A stretch of DNA of 64,000 nucleotides from Rhodeus uyekii (lineage: Eukaryota; Chordata; Actinopteri; Cypriniformes; Acheilognathidae), in assembly GCA_037043235.1 (NCBI GenBank), contig JAWRVZ010000050.1, forward strand, positions 62,001-126,000, written 5' to 3'. Below the pieces are notes generated by a model. That model was not told where the DNA came from, searched no databases, and saw nothing but the letters and a program-made list of their open reading frames with translations. Positions 44,040-55,720 of the stretch are shown piece by piece. The position numbers and the translations under genes are program-made. Numbering within the stretch: position 1 is the stretch's first letter; each line of letters starts with the position of its first letter.

Positions 44040-44560
44040 TCATGGACTTAAAGGTCTTGTTTTGGCCGCGTTCATGAATTAGAGCTCATCATCGATCACA
44101 CAAATCCGGAGGATGGCAGCGAGCTTGTGCGAGAAACATTGTTCAATTCCACCCAACGCTCTTGAAAATAGAGGAAGAAGAGAAACATATTGTTAATCCG
44201 TAATTTCCGTTACACTCTCATGCATACGCATGACGAGGTCTTTGGCTTAAACGAGATAGATAACCCCTGGTCACAAATGATGGCTGATGCAAATAGCATG
44301 GGAGGAAGAGATGACTGAGAAAGTGAGGGGCGAGTGGGCAGAGCCAGACAGCAAACTTACAGCATCTCTGTCCTTTCATCAATGAGGTTAATAGAATTAA
44401 TTACAGCCCTCTGGCTGGAAAAAGGCAATGGCATTTACATGCAGTGGCTGAGTGTGTCCGCCCCTGCTGGGAGACCCTGTAGAAAAAGCAGCTGCTGAGC
44501 TGGTTGTAATGACATTTGTTAAAGTAATGCTTATTAACTGACATTAGCCCTTTAGACAAA
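44040..44560. other. Conserved-looking intronic block in dnah2
   Basis: It is non-repetitive, with AT-homeodomain-like cores and long unbroken sequence such as GAGGTTAATAGAATTAATTA and TTCATGAATTAGAGCTCATC. No reading frame is supported. It resembles a conserved non-coding element, which a cross-species alignment could confirm. Confidence 0.3.
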
Positions 44561-44814
44561 TATCAATATGTTTATGGTAGTTATGTGATGCTTTTAGCAT
44601 AGAGATACGCCTAATTGTTAGCGTGTTGCTTCGTGTCACGCAACGTCTGAAAGGCTGATGTTTTTCATACAGTTTGACATGCAAAACACTCTCACACCAT
44701 ATAATTTAATGTTAAGCCATATCATGTTTCGTCCAGTTTGGCCAGTCTGTGGTCTAATTGAAATCACCTCATTCTCAGATCATATTTTGCGGATTTATAC
44801 TGATACAAACCCTT

Positions 44815-45190
44815 TAGGGGAAAGCTACTTTTAAAAGTAATGCCTTACAATGTTATTGCGTTACTCCACCAAAAAGTAACATAATGGAAAACAATGCGAT
44901 GCGTTACTTTTGCATTACTGGCTTGCTTGTTTTTTATGGTCAGCAGCAAAGATGTTGTTTTTTAAAGGGATATTAAATCCATAAAGTGTATTATTTAACA
45001 TCTTTAGTTATTGTAGGTTTTCATAATATTCTGAGTTTTAAGGAATACTGAATCTGTGAAAGGGAAATTAGTAAATGCATGCTCACATTTAGTCTAGAAC
45101 TATTGTATATATAAATGGGAAAGCAAAGTAATTTGCACCACCTACTTGAAAAAGTAACTCAAAAGTAAGGCATTACTTTACTTGTAATCA
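44815..45190. mobile_element. MITE-like repeat (AGTAATGCCTTAC ends)
   Basis: The left end has TACTTTTAAAAGTAATGCC and the right end has AGTAACTCAAAAGTAAGGC and ATTACTTTACTTG, an imperfect inverted pair seen in a common fish DNA transposon family. The interior is AT-rich with no frame. Confidence 0.45.
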
Positions 45191-45613
45191 CCTTACCTCA
45201 AAATTTCCATTTCAAATAAATGCTGTTCTTTTGAACTTTTCAGAAAAATACTCTGAAACAACTTTTCAGGAAAGAAAAAAAATTGATAATAATAAGAAAT
45301 ATTTCTCTTGCACACAGTCAGCTAATTATAAAGTTTTCTTAAGGATCATGTGACACTGAAGACTGGAGTAAAAGTGCTAGTCACAGGAATAAATTCTAAT
45401 TCAAATAGAACAGTTATTTTAGACTTTAATAACATTTCACAGCATTTCGGTTTCTGTTTTTACTGTATTTTGGTCAAATTACTGCAGCCGGATTTCAAAA
45501 ACATCTAGAAATTTTACTGACCCGTGTGTACATAATGTTTTACAAAATGTTGCCTTAAAATAAAAATCCTTTTTACTTAAACAAAATGTGATTGTTATCC
45601 TTTCATCCACCAG

Positions 45614-45784
45614 AGAGAAGCTTTTAAACAGCGTTTAGCACTGAGTGGTGTATCAAAGGATTCATGGAGCGAGGAAAGTGAGCGAGCCTTGGATAAATTC
45701 ATCTCAGACTGTTCTGTCAGGCTTCTCATTGTCTACCATGACCCTTTCACCGGCCTACGCGTGGACTACGCCATGCCAGCGCAG
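45614..45784 (+). CDS. dnah2: dnah2, coding exon 3
   Basis: It reads REAFKQRLALSGVSKDSWSE, then ESERALDKFISDCSVRLLI and VYHDPFTGLRVDYAMPAQ (about residues 51-107). It is 57 codons, phase 0 at both ends, between acceptor ATCCACCAG and donor CAG|GTATTC. The block [IL]-x-[IV]-[FY]-x-DP-x-G-L-x-[VL]-[DE] followed by [MP]-x-Q matches the start of the conserved part of DNAH2. It is the first exon that points firmly to this family. Confidence 0.88.
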
Positions 45785-46119
45785 GTATTCCAAAACTCTA
45801 TTTCAAGAAGTGACATTTAACATCCCAATCAGTGCCTTTGTGTCCAAATGTCATAAAGACTCTGAAAATTGTTCTGAGGTTGAACGTGCTTGTTTTTTAT
45901 AACAATATTTTGTTTCAATTTAATGAAGTAACAGGCAGAGTATCATAATAAACGTGTTTTTCATGCATTGTGTTCATTTCCGATGCATCTGGTGACGTGC
46001 CAGGAGACCAAAGATCTCATTGTTTAACAGTGTGTGATCCATTAGTGCTCAACAACATCAATTACCAACATTTTCTCTTTACCACTTATCCATCTTACAT
46101 CTCTCTCACTCCCCCCCAG

Positions 46120-46348
46120 GTGGTGGAGCAGATGTCCTTCTTGATCCGGGCGGAGGACAGTATAATCACAGAGGAGAGTTTTAGGAGCTCGGTGCAGTTT
46201 GGTTCTGTGAGGGGAGGGGGCATAGATGGTCTCCTCAGGCTGATGAATGGCATTCATACCCCTCAGGTCACCCTTGGCACTGCCTGGCCAGAGACTGCCA
46301 AGAACAACTACTCAGTCGAATTGCACCGCTTCATCACTAAACTCACAG
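46120..46348 (+). CDS. dnah2: dnah2, coding exon 4 (start of dynein tail domain)
   Basis: About residues 108-183. The exon reads VVEQMSFLIRAEDSIITEES, FRSSVQFGSVRGGGIDGLLR, then LMNGIHTPQVTLGTAWPETA and the end LHRFITKLTG. The pattern VQFG-x-VRG, LLRL[ML]-x-G, P-Q, and WPE is characteristic of axonemal dynein N-terminal tails and of DNAH2 in particular. Acceptor CTCCCCCCCAG and donor ACAG|GTAATG are standard, and the exon ends with one base of the next codon. There are no disruptions. Confidence 0.92.
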
Positions 46349-46527
46349 GTAATGACCGATAATCCCTGCGCCATCTAGCGCCAGCTCTCCACAGACTCTA
46401 GCCTCCTGGATATACACAATGATATACACAGCATTAAATAGTTGAAAGCATAAATGAAGGGTGCCAAGGTTGTTTTGAAATCATGCCCTCTAAATAAAAA
46501 ATTGCTATAGCATTTAGTTTGAAAGTA

Positions 46528-47615
46528 CAGTGGAGTTCACTTATCTCGAGTCACGGTTAACTCGCCAATCCTATAATGTCTACGTTTTTGAAGTGGAACC
46601 GCCAAACTCCCTATTTATCTTAGCATTTTCAATTCTTTAATGTCGATTTGTTAATGTCGCCGAAATCTAATATCTCGAGCACAAAAAATGGACAAAATCG
46701 CCACGTCACATGGTTATTTCGTGACTAATTTGTGTACCTAGTTCACTGCGTATGCGCTGAGTTTGCCTTGCACGTGGATCGCGGTCCGCTCACGGTTCAC
46801 TCCCTGTCGTTGATCTCGTCTGATTGGTTTTTGTGATTTTGTGAGCAATCTTTGTGTTTGCATTGTTGGAGAATATAATTAAAGGTTTGTGTCAAGAATC
46901 GAAGGTGGTTTTATTGTGGTGGTTTTACATATGCCTTTTGTTGTTAGCAAACACAGTACAGTGTATGTAAATTTTTTTAGATGAATGTCGGCAACACTGT
47001 TGTGTAAAAAGACACCAAAAACTTGAGCATGTACATTCTCATTTAATAACTCACATCATGTACATCAATACATTTTCATTTTTCTTTCTTGCGAGGGTTG
47101 TTGTCTTCTGACAGCTCACAGCTGGCTGCGCTTCCACTATCACTCTGACAGCTGCACTGATTGGCTGTCTGACCTGTCAATCATGCAAGAAGACGTGATT
47201 GGCTGTGCTGCCATGAGGGCGGGCTCTTCTCATCTGTTCAACACAGCACTCTTAAAGGGAGCGGGAGAGATTGCTTTTCTGTTCTGATTCTGACTTGTGT
47301 TTTTATTGTGTGAATTTCACGCACAAGCACTGTGTACCGAGCTGAACAGTTATGGATAATTGAAGTCATGCGAGCAACATTTGAAATTCGAAATGTGAAG
47401 GTACACAAAAAAGTTCATCAATCTAGGGTTATGCCAACGATTTTTTACACAAAACCCAAAACCTGCTGGCTATATGAGCGTGCAGATTATCTGTGTCTGC
47501 GGGTTATATGTGGGAAAATATATGTTAATATATGTTATATGGGTTATCTCGCTAAACGGTTATCTCAATGCTTTTTTGCAACTCCCGAGGCCGTCGACAT
47601 AACCTAAACCCACTG
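46528..47615. mobile_element. Pogo/Tigger-like element A, copy 3, with nested element B
   Basis: CAGTGGAGTTCACTTATCTC opens it, and CGACATAACCTAAACCCACTG closes it with TA on both sides (46526-46527 and 47616-47617). The right terminal repeat has mutated. From about 47060 to 47525 it holds a partial element B (GAGGGTTGTTGTCTTCTGAC, GTCTGCGGGTTATATGTGGG). Copy 1 lacks this insert at the same place, so B landed inside A after A spread. Confidence 0.75.
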
Positions 47616-49397
47616 TATTTTCACTCAGAAACTGCTTGTCAGTTTCATAAATACTTACAGTGAATTAAATGTGCCATTTTTTAGAAGACTGATATTAGTA
47701 TTTTCTTTATTTACAACTTGTTCAAATGTATGTACATAAAATGAACTGTACAGTAAAGATCTGCTTACAGTTCATGCGTCTTTGATTAACACCGTAACAA
47801 AATTCTTTGAAAACCGCCCGCATGCGTCATTATCTTGATAAATGCTCACCAAAGTTCGTTGACTCCTCTTTTACTATCGTTTTCTATACACATATTACAA
47901 ATCACAGGTTATTGATCCTTCCTTTCATCCATATTGCAGCCGGCGGTTTGCTTCATATATGTTTCTTTCACATTAGGTTGAGCCTAAGCACTCCTGACCT
48001 GAGATCAGATTACTATTTTGTATTTTAATTTGTTCTCCGTCAGCTTAACAGGCATGGCTGACTCAGAATCAGTGCTTTTGTGGGGGTGACTGAGCCCCCC
48101 CGCTGTCAGCCATTCAGAGGTAATCACCTGGCACAGTGGAGCACCGTGATGGTTCAATTATTATGCTCATCAGTCCAATCAGCACACCCACATCACCCAG
48201 AGCAGCGAGACTCTGACTAAACAGAAATAACACAGCGACCAATCACTGACTCCTTATACGGGGAAAGGCACAGCCACAGTGTTCCCCGCTAATCAGAAAG
48301 ACGTTTTAACAATCCGCATTTTGGTTCTCTTGGTTCTCTGGAGGCCAAGAAATGCGTTTCAAAGCCAATGGAGGTGTATGTACAGATGATTCAAATGCTG
48401 TTCCTCCGGAAACCATTTTAATTACGCTAACAAATATCTCACATAGTGCTCTTCGGTGATGTATTCAGGTGGTTAAGTGGGATGTTTTAGAGAGATTTCA
48501 GGTTTGAAATGAAAGGAATGAGTAAAAGCCACAGGTATATTGATGGTAGCTATGTTTTTTCCAAAAATAACGCCACAAGCTTGGTTCATTCTTGGTTTGT
48601 GATGTAAAAGCCTTGGAAATTCATCTCTCTCATGAAGAATTTGGGCTGAATAAATATAGGCGATGTATACCCACTCCTACACTAACAAAAAGACACCATA
48701 CTCTCTGTAGGATTAGACACGGAGGTTTCGCCTCTCAGCCAGCTGACTCATTCACTTGCTGCTTTTTTTTATGTCTCATTAATTTCCCTCTGGTGTATCC
48801 CGTTTGCTCGTCTTTGTTCTCCCTGTAAAGGCCAATCGAATGCTGTCATTGTGTTCCTACACTCTCTTTATTTCTCCTTCTCATTTCTGCCGTCACAGAA
48901 TGAAGCCGCTAGTCTAACTTGTACACACTGGCCTTGTTCCTTTTATTCTTTTCATTTCTCAATAAGCTTTGCACTGTTAGTGTCTCAGTCTCTTTCTTCT
49001 GTCTCCCTCAATCAGACTTTTTCTTCTTTCAACAATTTCATCTGACAGACCTCTATTATCATTTTATCTGCCGTTTAAAGTGGTTGCAGTAAGCACCGTT
49101 TTGATGTCCGGCATGGAAGAAGCTGTTGAAAACGAGCAGCAGCTGTAAAACCTGTTTGTGACTGCTGACACGTGCCACACAGGCATAAAAGCTTAGCTGT
49201 AAACTTTTATTGTGTGTTGATTCATTTCACCAGCATGCGGAGCGCCTTAATGTGCGCTGGATTTGCTGTATACAGCAGGAAGAAATGAGGAATGACATGA
49301 TGGATGTGATGATGTGCTGTGTTGTACATGGTGTTGCTAGTATGGACGACTTTCTCTGATCAGATTACTGATATCCAACTGTTGTTCTTCTCCACAG
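47616..49397. other. dnah2 intron, no other gene seen
   Basis: Within 47616-49397 the part around 48040-48300 (AGGTAATCACCTGGCACAGT, GGTTCAATTATTATGCTCAT) is non-repetitive and possibly conserved. No clear transposon end or extra exon was recognised. Confidence 0.4.
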
Positions 49398-49508
49398 ACA
49401 GCAGGTTTAAGCCGCTGGGCAGCACAGTGCTCTACGTCCCTCTGGAGGCTCTGCAGCACCGCCCAGAGGAGGCCATCAGGAACAAGAGTCTGATGCGGAG
49501 GCTGGAGA
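49398..49508 (+). CDS. dnah2: dnah2, coding exon 5
   Basis: Acceptor CTTCTCCACAG. Two bases finish an aspartate codon, then SRFKPLGSTVLYVPLEALQH and RPEEAIRNKSLMRRLE (about residues 184-220). One base is left at donor AGA|GTAAGT. The block 'HTVLY[IV]P-x-EA...K[ED]L[VM]-x-RLE' is the DNAH2 counterpart. The right side is followed by a (GT)n tract that is part of the intron. Confidence 0.9.
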
Positions 49509-51600
49509 GTAAGTGTGTGTGTGTGTGTGTGCAAACGGGGGTGTGAGGGGACTGTGAGAAGTGAACAGTGTCAATAGTATGTAGGAAATTACATCCACCA
49601 TGACAGTCTCTGGCTAGAGCCTGTGTTAGAGTGTGATTTACACATTAACCACAGCTGAAGGGCAAAAATAAAGGGCTAATTCAATTCAGCATTGCCATGC
49701 TGCTCTAAGAGAGTTAAAGGAGTCTCTATTCAATTTGGCAGTGCTGAAGGGGTCCAGGGTTAAAAGGACATTCTGGGGACACTTGGTGAAAAAGGTATTT
49801 TAGAAGCTAACTTTGAAAAAATGGCAGGACACAGTATGACGGATACCCCACTCAGGGTTTTTTACGGCAGGCAGCAGAGCAAAGACTGTTTGTCCTCCAA
49901 GCAATTTTATTTCACATTTCTCCACTGTTTTAAAGTCCCTTTCAGTTTAACACCGGTTCCGTTCACACAAATGCACATTCTTGCATGATTCATCGGTGCT
50001 CGTCATTCAAATATACAGTTTAAAGGTTTGGGGTCGGTAAGCTTTTTTATTTAATTTATTATGTTCACCGAGCCCTTTATGCATTTGTTTGATAAAATAG
50101 TAAAACGGTGATATTATAAAATATTATTGCAATTTACAGTGGACTCCATAGATAAATAGACACCCCTGGTAAATATGAGAAATCTTTTCTCCTCTTAGTC
50201 TGTCAAATTCAAATTGTTACAAAAATTAAACCCTTAATTGAAGGGAATTAACATAAAACATAAATGAAATAAATATGGTTTTATAAATGTGTCTTAAAAT
50301 TCTAATGATTAAAAATCTGCATATTTGTATAATAAAAATGTTCTTTAGTGGTCAGGAACACTTAAGTGATAAGTCATGATTTCCTGTTTTACTGCACTCT
50401 GGGGAAAGAACTTTTACATTTATTTTTATTTTGTTACATTTTTATGCTTTTATCCAAAGGAACACATTTAATCAGTTCTTCCTTCCTATGGGAAAGACCT
50501 GAGATTACAGTTAGTCATGTTGATTTCACACAACTTTTTGAGCTACACAGGTCACGAAATGGCTAAACAATAATGGTTTAATTGTTCAAATACTCATTTC
50601 CATTATCTGAGCAATAATGAAGATTTTTTTTTCAACCAGAGTTGGTAACCGCCTAAAAAAACATGTCTAAAAAAAAAGGTCTGTGTTTTTTTCATTTGCG
50701 CATCGTCAGTAGATCACGCGCAGAACTTTCCACTCCCATCTGTGCTCTTTTGGAACTGGTTTTGCACACTAATTTGCCCTATTTAGTAAATCTGGCCCTT
50801 AGACTCGTCATACATGTAGCATATTTTGCATATTACATATTTTTTGCATCACATAAAACACAGAAATATTGATGATATTGATGTTTTTTATAACTCAACA
50901 GAGCAACACATCATACAACTTAAAATCCAAAATATAAATCCTTTGAATATTTTACTTTAGTAAATATAGATGATATAAAAAGTGATATGAAATGATTTTT
51001 TGCTGACCATTTTCCACTCTTGTAAATTGAAAATTGTAATAAAAGTTAATACAAGTTCTTCTTTCAAGAAACAAACTAGAGATGAAGATCCCAAACTATA
51101 TGACACTATTTCTCTTTTTTCGTATTGTGTTTGTAATCCTTTCTCAAAATTGAATAGCTTGCCTGTGAAATGACTTTTTTGCTTACATCACTTTGCCAAA
51201 TACAGTACTTTATCCATTGATTTGGTGTGTCGTTTGTAATTCAGCATTACTAAATCTTGCCAGTAGTTAACAGCCATTTAAGGATGGCAAATATAAGTTT
51301 GTTACAGATAGATGTAGTTTTTCTATTGGGATGTGGTGTGATTCTCTGGAGGGTGAACTTGACCTAAAGTGAGATTCGGTGAGTATTCAGTTGCATTCAG
51401 AACAGAACTGAGGAAAATACACCCTTATTGGTAGCTAAACACGTTAAAATTAGCCAAAATATTGAATGAAAGATCACACAAGGTGTGTAGAACTCTTTAA
51501 ATTATGGGCATTCGAGTTTCTACAGAATTCTTTGGCCAGAGATTCCATGTAAACCTAATTGTCGGGTTTGATTAAATATAATGCATTGCCTTACAAACCG

Positions 51601-51602
<2 letters not shown>

Positions 51603-51660
<58 letters not shown>
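51603..51660. repeat. (TC)29 microsatellite at a splice acceptor
   Basis: An uninterrupted 58-base TC tract runs to within 10 bases of the acceptor AG of dnah2 exon 6 (acceptor ...TGTCTCCTAG). It serves as the polypyrimidine tract of that intron. Confidence 0.9.
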
Positions 51661-51666
<6 letters not shown>

Positions 51667-51670
51667 CTAG

Positions 51671-51909
51671 TGGTGATGATCCACTGGACACGTCAGATAA
51701 AAGCAGTGCTCAGCGCTCAATCCATGAGCGACATGGGAGACACCTCAGGCCCGCTGGAGGAGATCTCTTTCTGGAAGAGCCGCTGTGCTGATCTGGACAG
51801 CATTAGTAAGCAGCTGCAGAAACCCGGAGTCTGTCATATTCAGGCAATTCTGCAGCTCTACACATCAACCTACATCCCACCCTTCTGTGAACTAGCCAAG
51901 CAGATCCAG
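51671..51909 (+). CDS. dnah2: dnah2, coding exon 6
   Basis: About residues 221-300. The first two bases complete a methionine codon. The exon reads VMIHWTRQIKAVLSAQSMSD, then GPLEEISFWKSRCADLDSIS, KQLQKPGVCHIQAILQLYTS and ELAKQIQ before donor CAG|GTACCA. MIHWTRQIK, G-P-L-E-E-I-x-FW-x-x-RC-x-DL, and SISKQL-x-K-x-GV are nearly diagnostic of DNAH2. The GPLEEI..FW motif is a landmark of the dynein heavy chain tail. Its acceptor uses a very long TC repeat as pyrimidine tract. Confidence 0.95.
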
Positions 51910-52875
51910 GTACCAACCTGTATGTGTGTCCATGAGTGTGTGAAAAAGTGTGTGGGGCTACATGGCAGGAATGGAGCCGAGGGGTAATGGGCTGAACAAG
52001 AACATTCTCTGGCTGTTGATGATTTATATGTGCCTTCTGAGCGGCTTCTCCTCACCCCTCGGAAATGAGGCCGTCTCACATTCGCTCTTCGCTATTAAGA
52101 GTTGGCCCGTCTTCTCATTTCAGCGAGAGTTGACAGCTCTACTTCAGCGCGTAGTGTCGCACACTCATTGCCCTTTAACACTGATTTTGGATCAGTTTAT
52201 GGTTGCTCTTATAATGACTCGGCATTGGGTTTTAGATGGAGGAAACTGGCCCTGCATCAGCGTGAAGGACACATGTCCCTTTTTCTGATTGTTGTGCCTC
52301 CAGCTTCATACTGTGCAAAACTGCAAGGCTGCAGCAACTGTCGTCCTTCATTTCCAACAATCTCCAAAGCCTCGGAAAAAAATCAATGTGACCAAAGGGA
52401 AATAATTAAGCATCAGCTCTATTTGACCTTCAGGGGCACCCATGACTTCTTGTAATAGTGACGTTGTAGTGTCAGCTGTGTGCCTGATCACTGTCCCGTA
52501 ACGGCCAGTGTTGTGTGTCAGTGGTGGCACTCACTTTACTCGGGTGAAATCTTGTTCAGTTATCACTGAAATTGACCTTAAATGTCTAAATTGACTTCAG
52601 AGGCCAGTTGTATAAACGTAACCACTAAGTTAAGACTTGGACTATAGACTTATGCACTATGAACTCAACCGTGTGGTGTATGAACTTTATAAGATTATTT
52701 TGTCATTCAACATCTGAGATGTTATGATAGTCCCTCTCTAGTTAAATTAGAGTGCATCATATGGGTATTTAAAGTACACCTTTCTTTTCTGAATATTCAG
52801 TGTGAACACTATTCACACCAGAATAGTGCATAATTACTCAAATTGTGTCTTAAGAGCTAGTGTAACCGTCTAATC

Positions 52876-53108
52876 CAGTGGTTCCCAACCCCCGGGCCGT
52901 GGAACGATTTCGCGAACCGGTCCGTGAGCGGCTACAAGCGGCTGTGACGCTGCTGCTTTGGTGGTGAGGAGGTGTGTTTAATCTCGCGCGGACTCATCAT
53001 CCATCTCGCTCGCATCACCCCCCCCAACAATCTCGAGCGGCCACCGGTCCACGGTAAAATGAACACGCGTTTACCGGTACACGGCACAAAAAAGGTTGGG
53101 GACCACTG
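52876..53108. mobile_element. hAT-like MITE with 8-bp target duplication
   Basis: The left end CAGTGGTTCCCAACCCCCGG and right end AAGGTTGGGGACCACTG are inverted repeats. The 8-bp direct repeat GTCTAATC flanks it exactly (52868-52875 and 53109-53116). The 233-bp body is GC-rich, with CGGTCCGTGAGCGG and CCGGTCCACGG. It lies in a dnah2 intron. Confidence 0.9.
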
Positions 53109-53468
53109 GTCTAATCAGTCTCACTTTAAGGATTCAAATTAGACCAATGTACCTGACTTATAAAAGTTTTGACCGGTCTTGAAATTTTTTTTTCCTGTGT
53201 TCGCAGTCAGGACTGGTTGTTTGTGAATGGAATCTGTTTTCTGTCGTGGTTACACCTGGCACTCTACACAATATAGGAACAAAATAGTTAAATCTATGAT
53301 TATGTTTTTATCGTCATGTGTGTGGTTTGTGTACTACCACACAAACTAAAATCTTTTTGTGTGGACCACACAAAATGTCTCTCTCTCACTCTATTGTCTG
53401 TCTGTCTGTTGTGTCTCTCTCTCTCTCTCTGTCGGTCGAAGTAACATGGCTTTTGTTTTGTTCCCCAG

Positions 53469-53660
53469 CATTACACTTTGCAGGCTCAGTCAAACGTCTC
53501 CTTCCTGTCCTTACTGAAAGAGCCGTGTGAGGAGCTTGCTCAGCTTAAACCTCGTGAGATCGTACCCAAACTCGCTCACATCCTCACCCTCATCCGTGTG
53601 ATATGGGCCAACTCCAGCCACTACAACACCTGTGACCGGATCACAGCTCTGTTATCTAAG
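53469..53660 (+). CDS. dnah2: dnah2, coding exon 7
   Basis: The acceptor is TTTGTTTTGTTCCCCAG. The exon reads HYTLQAQSNVSFLSLLKEPC and EELAQLKPREIVPKLAHIL, then TLIRVIWANSSHYNTCDRIT with the end ALLSK (about residues 301-364). It is 64 codons, phase 0, at donor AAG|GTAAGT. QAQSN-[LV]-[ST]-FL-S-[IL]-LKEP, and LIR-[IV]-IW-[VA]-NS-x-HYNT, match DNAH2. An AG nine bases into the exon start (TTTGCAG) is a possible alternative acceptor, but the upstream one gives the family length. Confidence 0.93.
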
Positions 53661-54717
53661 GTAAGTCATTTTACCAAAAACCCGGTTCATTCAGGAACAC
53701 TACTGTTGTGTGTTTGCTCAGAGACACAACATGGCCGTAGCTTCATTTGGACTCATTTTCAAAGAATGTATGTAACTCTAACATTAACCTGTCTTGAAAA
53801 TTGATTAAAAGCTCACATTTGATATTGCCAAATTATTCCACTATATGTAATATATAATCCTTTTATTTAGAATGATAATGTCATATGCAAGTTTCCTGTG
53901 AGAAATGAATGAGTAAAGCAATCCATTGTAGGTTATCTCTTTATAATATCACATAAGCGAACTGATTTTCAATGCTACGACAATGAAGATCGATCCACTA
54001 CACCTTTTTATTGTTATGCACAACCCTTTGTCTAGGCAATCAATCATTTCCTGCATGATTTTCTATGAGTCAGCTGAGCTCTCATGGTCAGAGGTTTTCC
54101 CTCGATTCACTCACACAGACCGATATAGTCATTCTAGTACCTGCTGCCTGGATCACACACCCCCTCCTCTCCTTCCTGCACTTCAAAGTTGGGATTGCTT
54201 TGGGCTCTGCCACATAGATAAGCCATCAGCCCCAGTAGCGTAGCACATGTAACACGTGTTCTTCAGATCAGAGTAGCGGGGCCTTGCGTCTCTACACCAC
54301 CCGCTCGCATCGGTTCACTTGCTTTTCATTTCCATCCCTGGCTCCTTGAGAGCATCAGGGAAACCGTTTAACCTTCTGTAATTACGCTCTGACCCTTCCT
54401 CTGCAGGAATCACATGGTACTTCTGCCACTTTGTTTCTCTCTCTCCCTTTCTCTCTCTTTTTGTCTGTTTCATTTTTCTTTTTTCCTCTTTTTCATTCTT
54501 TTCTTTGAAAACACATCAAGGCAAATCGGACTGCTACAAAAACATTTGGTCTAATTGTTTCCTGAGGGGTGCGATGGCGCACACATGCTGAAATGACCGC
54601 ATTAAATCAGCAGTTGTTTTTCAAAATGCCATTTTTATTCTCTGAGGTCATATTTGCACCTTTGACCTGCAAATGTTTAATGAGTTCAAGTCTGGATGAT
54701 CTCACTTTTTTTCAAAC

Positions 54718-54790
54718 TTACATGTTCACCCAACAATGAAATTTACTCATGTCATTCCAAACCTGTATGACACAAAAAATGGACACACTC
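54718..54790. mobile_element. DNA transposon scrap, GGGATAGTTCACC family
   Basis: ATGTTCACCCAACAATGAAA and CATGTCATTCCAAACCTGTA are diverged pieces of the family's left part. Confidence 0.4.
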
Positions 54791-55299
54791 ACTCAAAGAC
54801 AAAACTTCATCATGGTAACACACGACACTAAGAACAATGCAATAAATGTTAACTTTTTTTTTTTAAAGTAACAAAACACAATTGTTTACTGATAGCAAAA
54901 ATAATAAGAAACTAAATAATTTACATTAAATAGAATTATATTTGATGTCAAGCAGGGACTTGTGGTATTGTGGTAATTAAATGGTATTTTCTATTTTTTT
55001 TAAATGCACAAATTAAACTATAGGCTACCAGATAAAGTAAATGTTGCATTTTTACTTTGTTTCTTTAAAAACTACAAACATTTGACAGATTTGAGTTAAT
55101 ACATTGTCCTTCTTCCAAAATGTGTTTTTGTCTTAACCTGATTCACTGTAAGCCTATTATTGGTGTTTATTTTAGAGATGTTGGGATGGTTTTAACAGGA
55201 AATTGTATACATGCGTCACTCGCCTGTGTGTGTCTCATTTATATCTGTGAACAGAGAAAGTTGCTCCATCTACATTGACATGTGTCCGGTGTGTGAGCG

Positions 55300-55720
55300 G
55301 CAGGGGTTAGTCGTCACAATGAACGAGAAAGGTTGATATGGAGCAACTAAATCTCCAACATCCGCGGAATCACCCGTTTTAAACAAAGACTGAGTCAGTC
55401 TATTGGCAAAAAGAGAACACGACAGCTCGTAGTAAAACTTTTTTTACTTTTTGGAAGTTCGTGGAAGGAGACGGGAACGGCGAACGTTAATCAACGACTT
55501 TAATTATAAAATAAACAACAACAAAATAAAAGTAAAGGCGACTGCCGTTCACATGCATAAGCACAGAAAGTAACATAAATCCAGGCCTGGTCCTCTCGTT
55601 CTTCACTGGCGTCGCTCCGCTCCTCCGTGAGATAGACGCTCATCATCAATCACTCCACCGGCCTCACGCCGCTCTCACAGCCCTCGGCCCCACCCTGCTT
55701 GACACACACATACAGTACAT
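55300..55720 (-). mobile_element. LTR-like fragment (minus strand)
   Basis: On the minus strand, ACCAGGCCTGGATTTATG, TTTTATAATTAAAGTCGTTG and TTAACGTTCGCCGTTCCCG follow the R-U5 order of fish Gypsy-type LTRs. The piece shares GACCAGGCCTGGA with the element at 26640. A TG/CA boundary and duplication were not found. At 56034-56061 there is a GGGATAGTTCACC-family end, TTTTGGGGTGAACAACCTC. Confidence 0.4.

Noticed and set aside
51559..51990. A single 142-codon reading frame through the TC repeat and exon 6
   Set aside because: The Leu/Ser run is the microsatellite. The splice acceptor at 51669-51670 separates it from the real exon.
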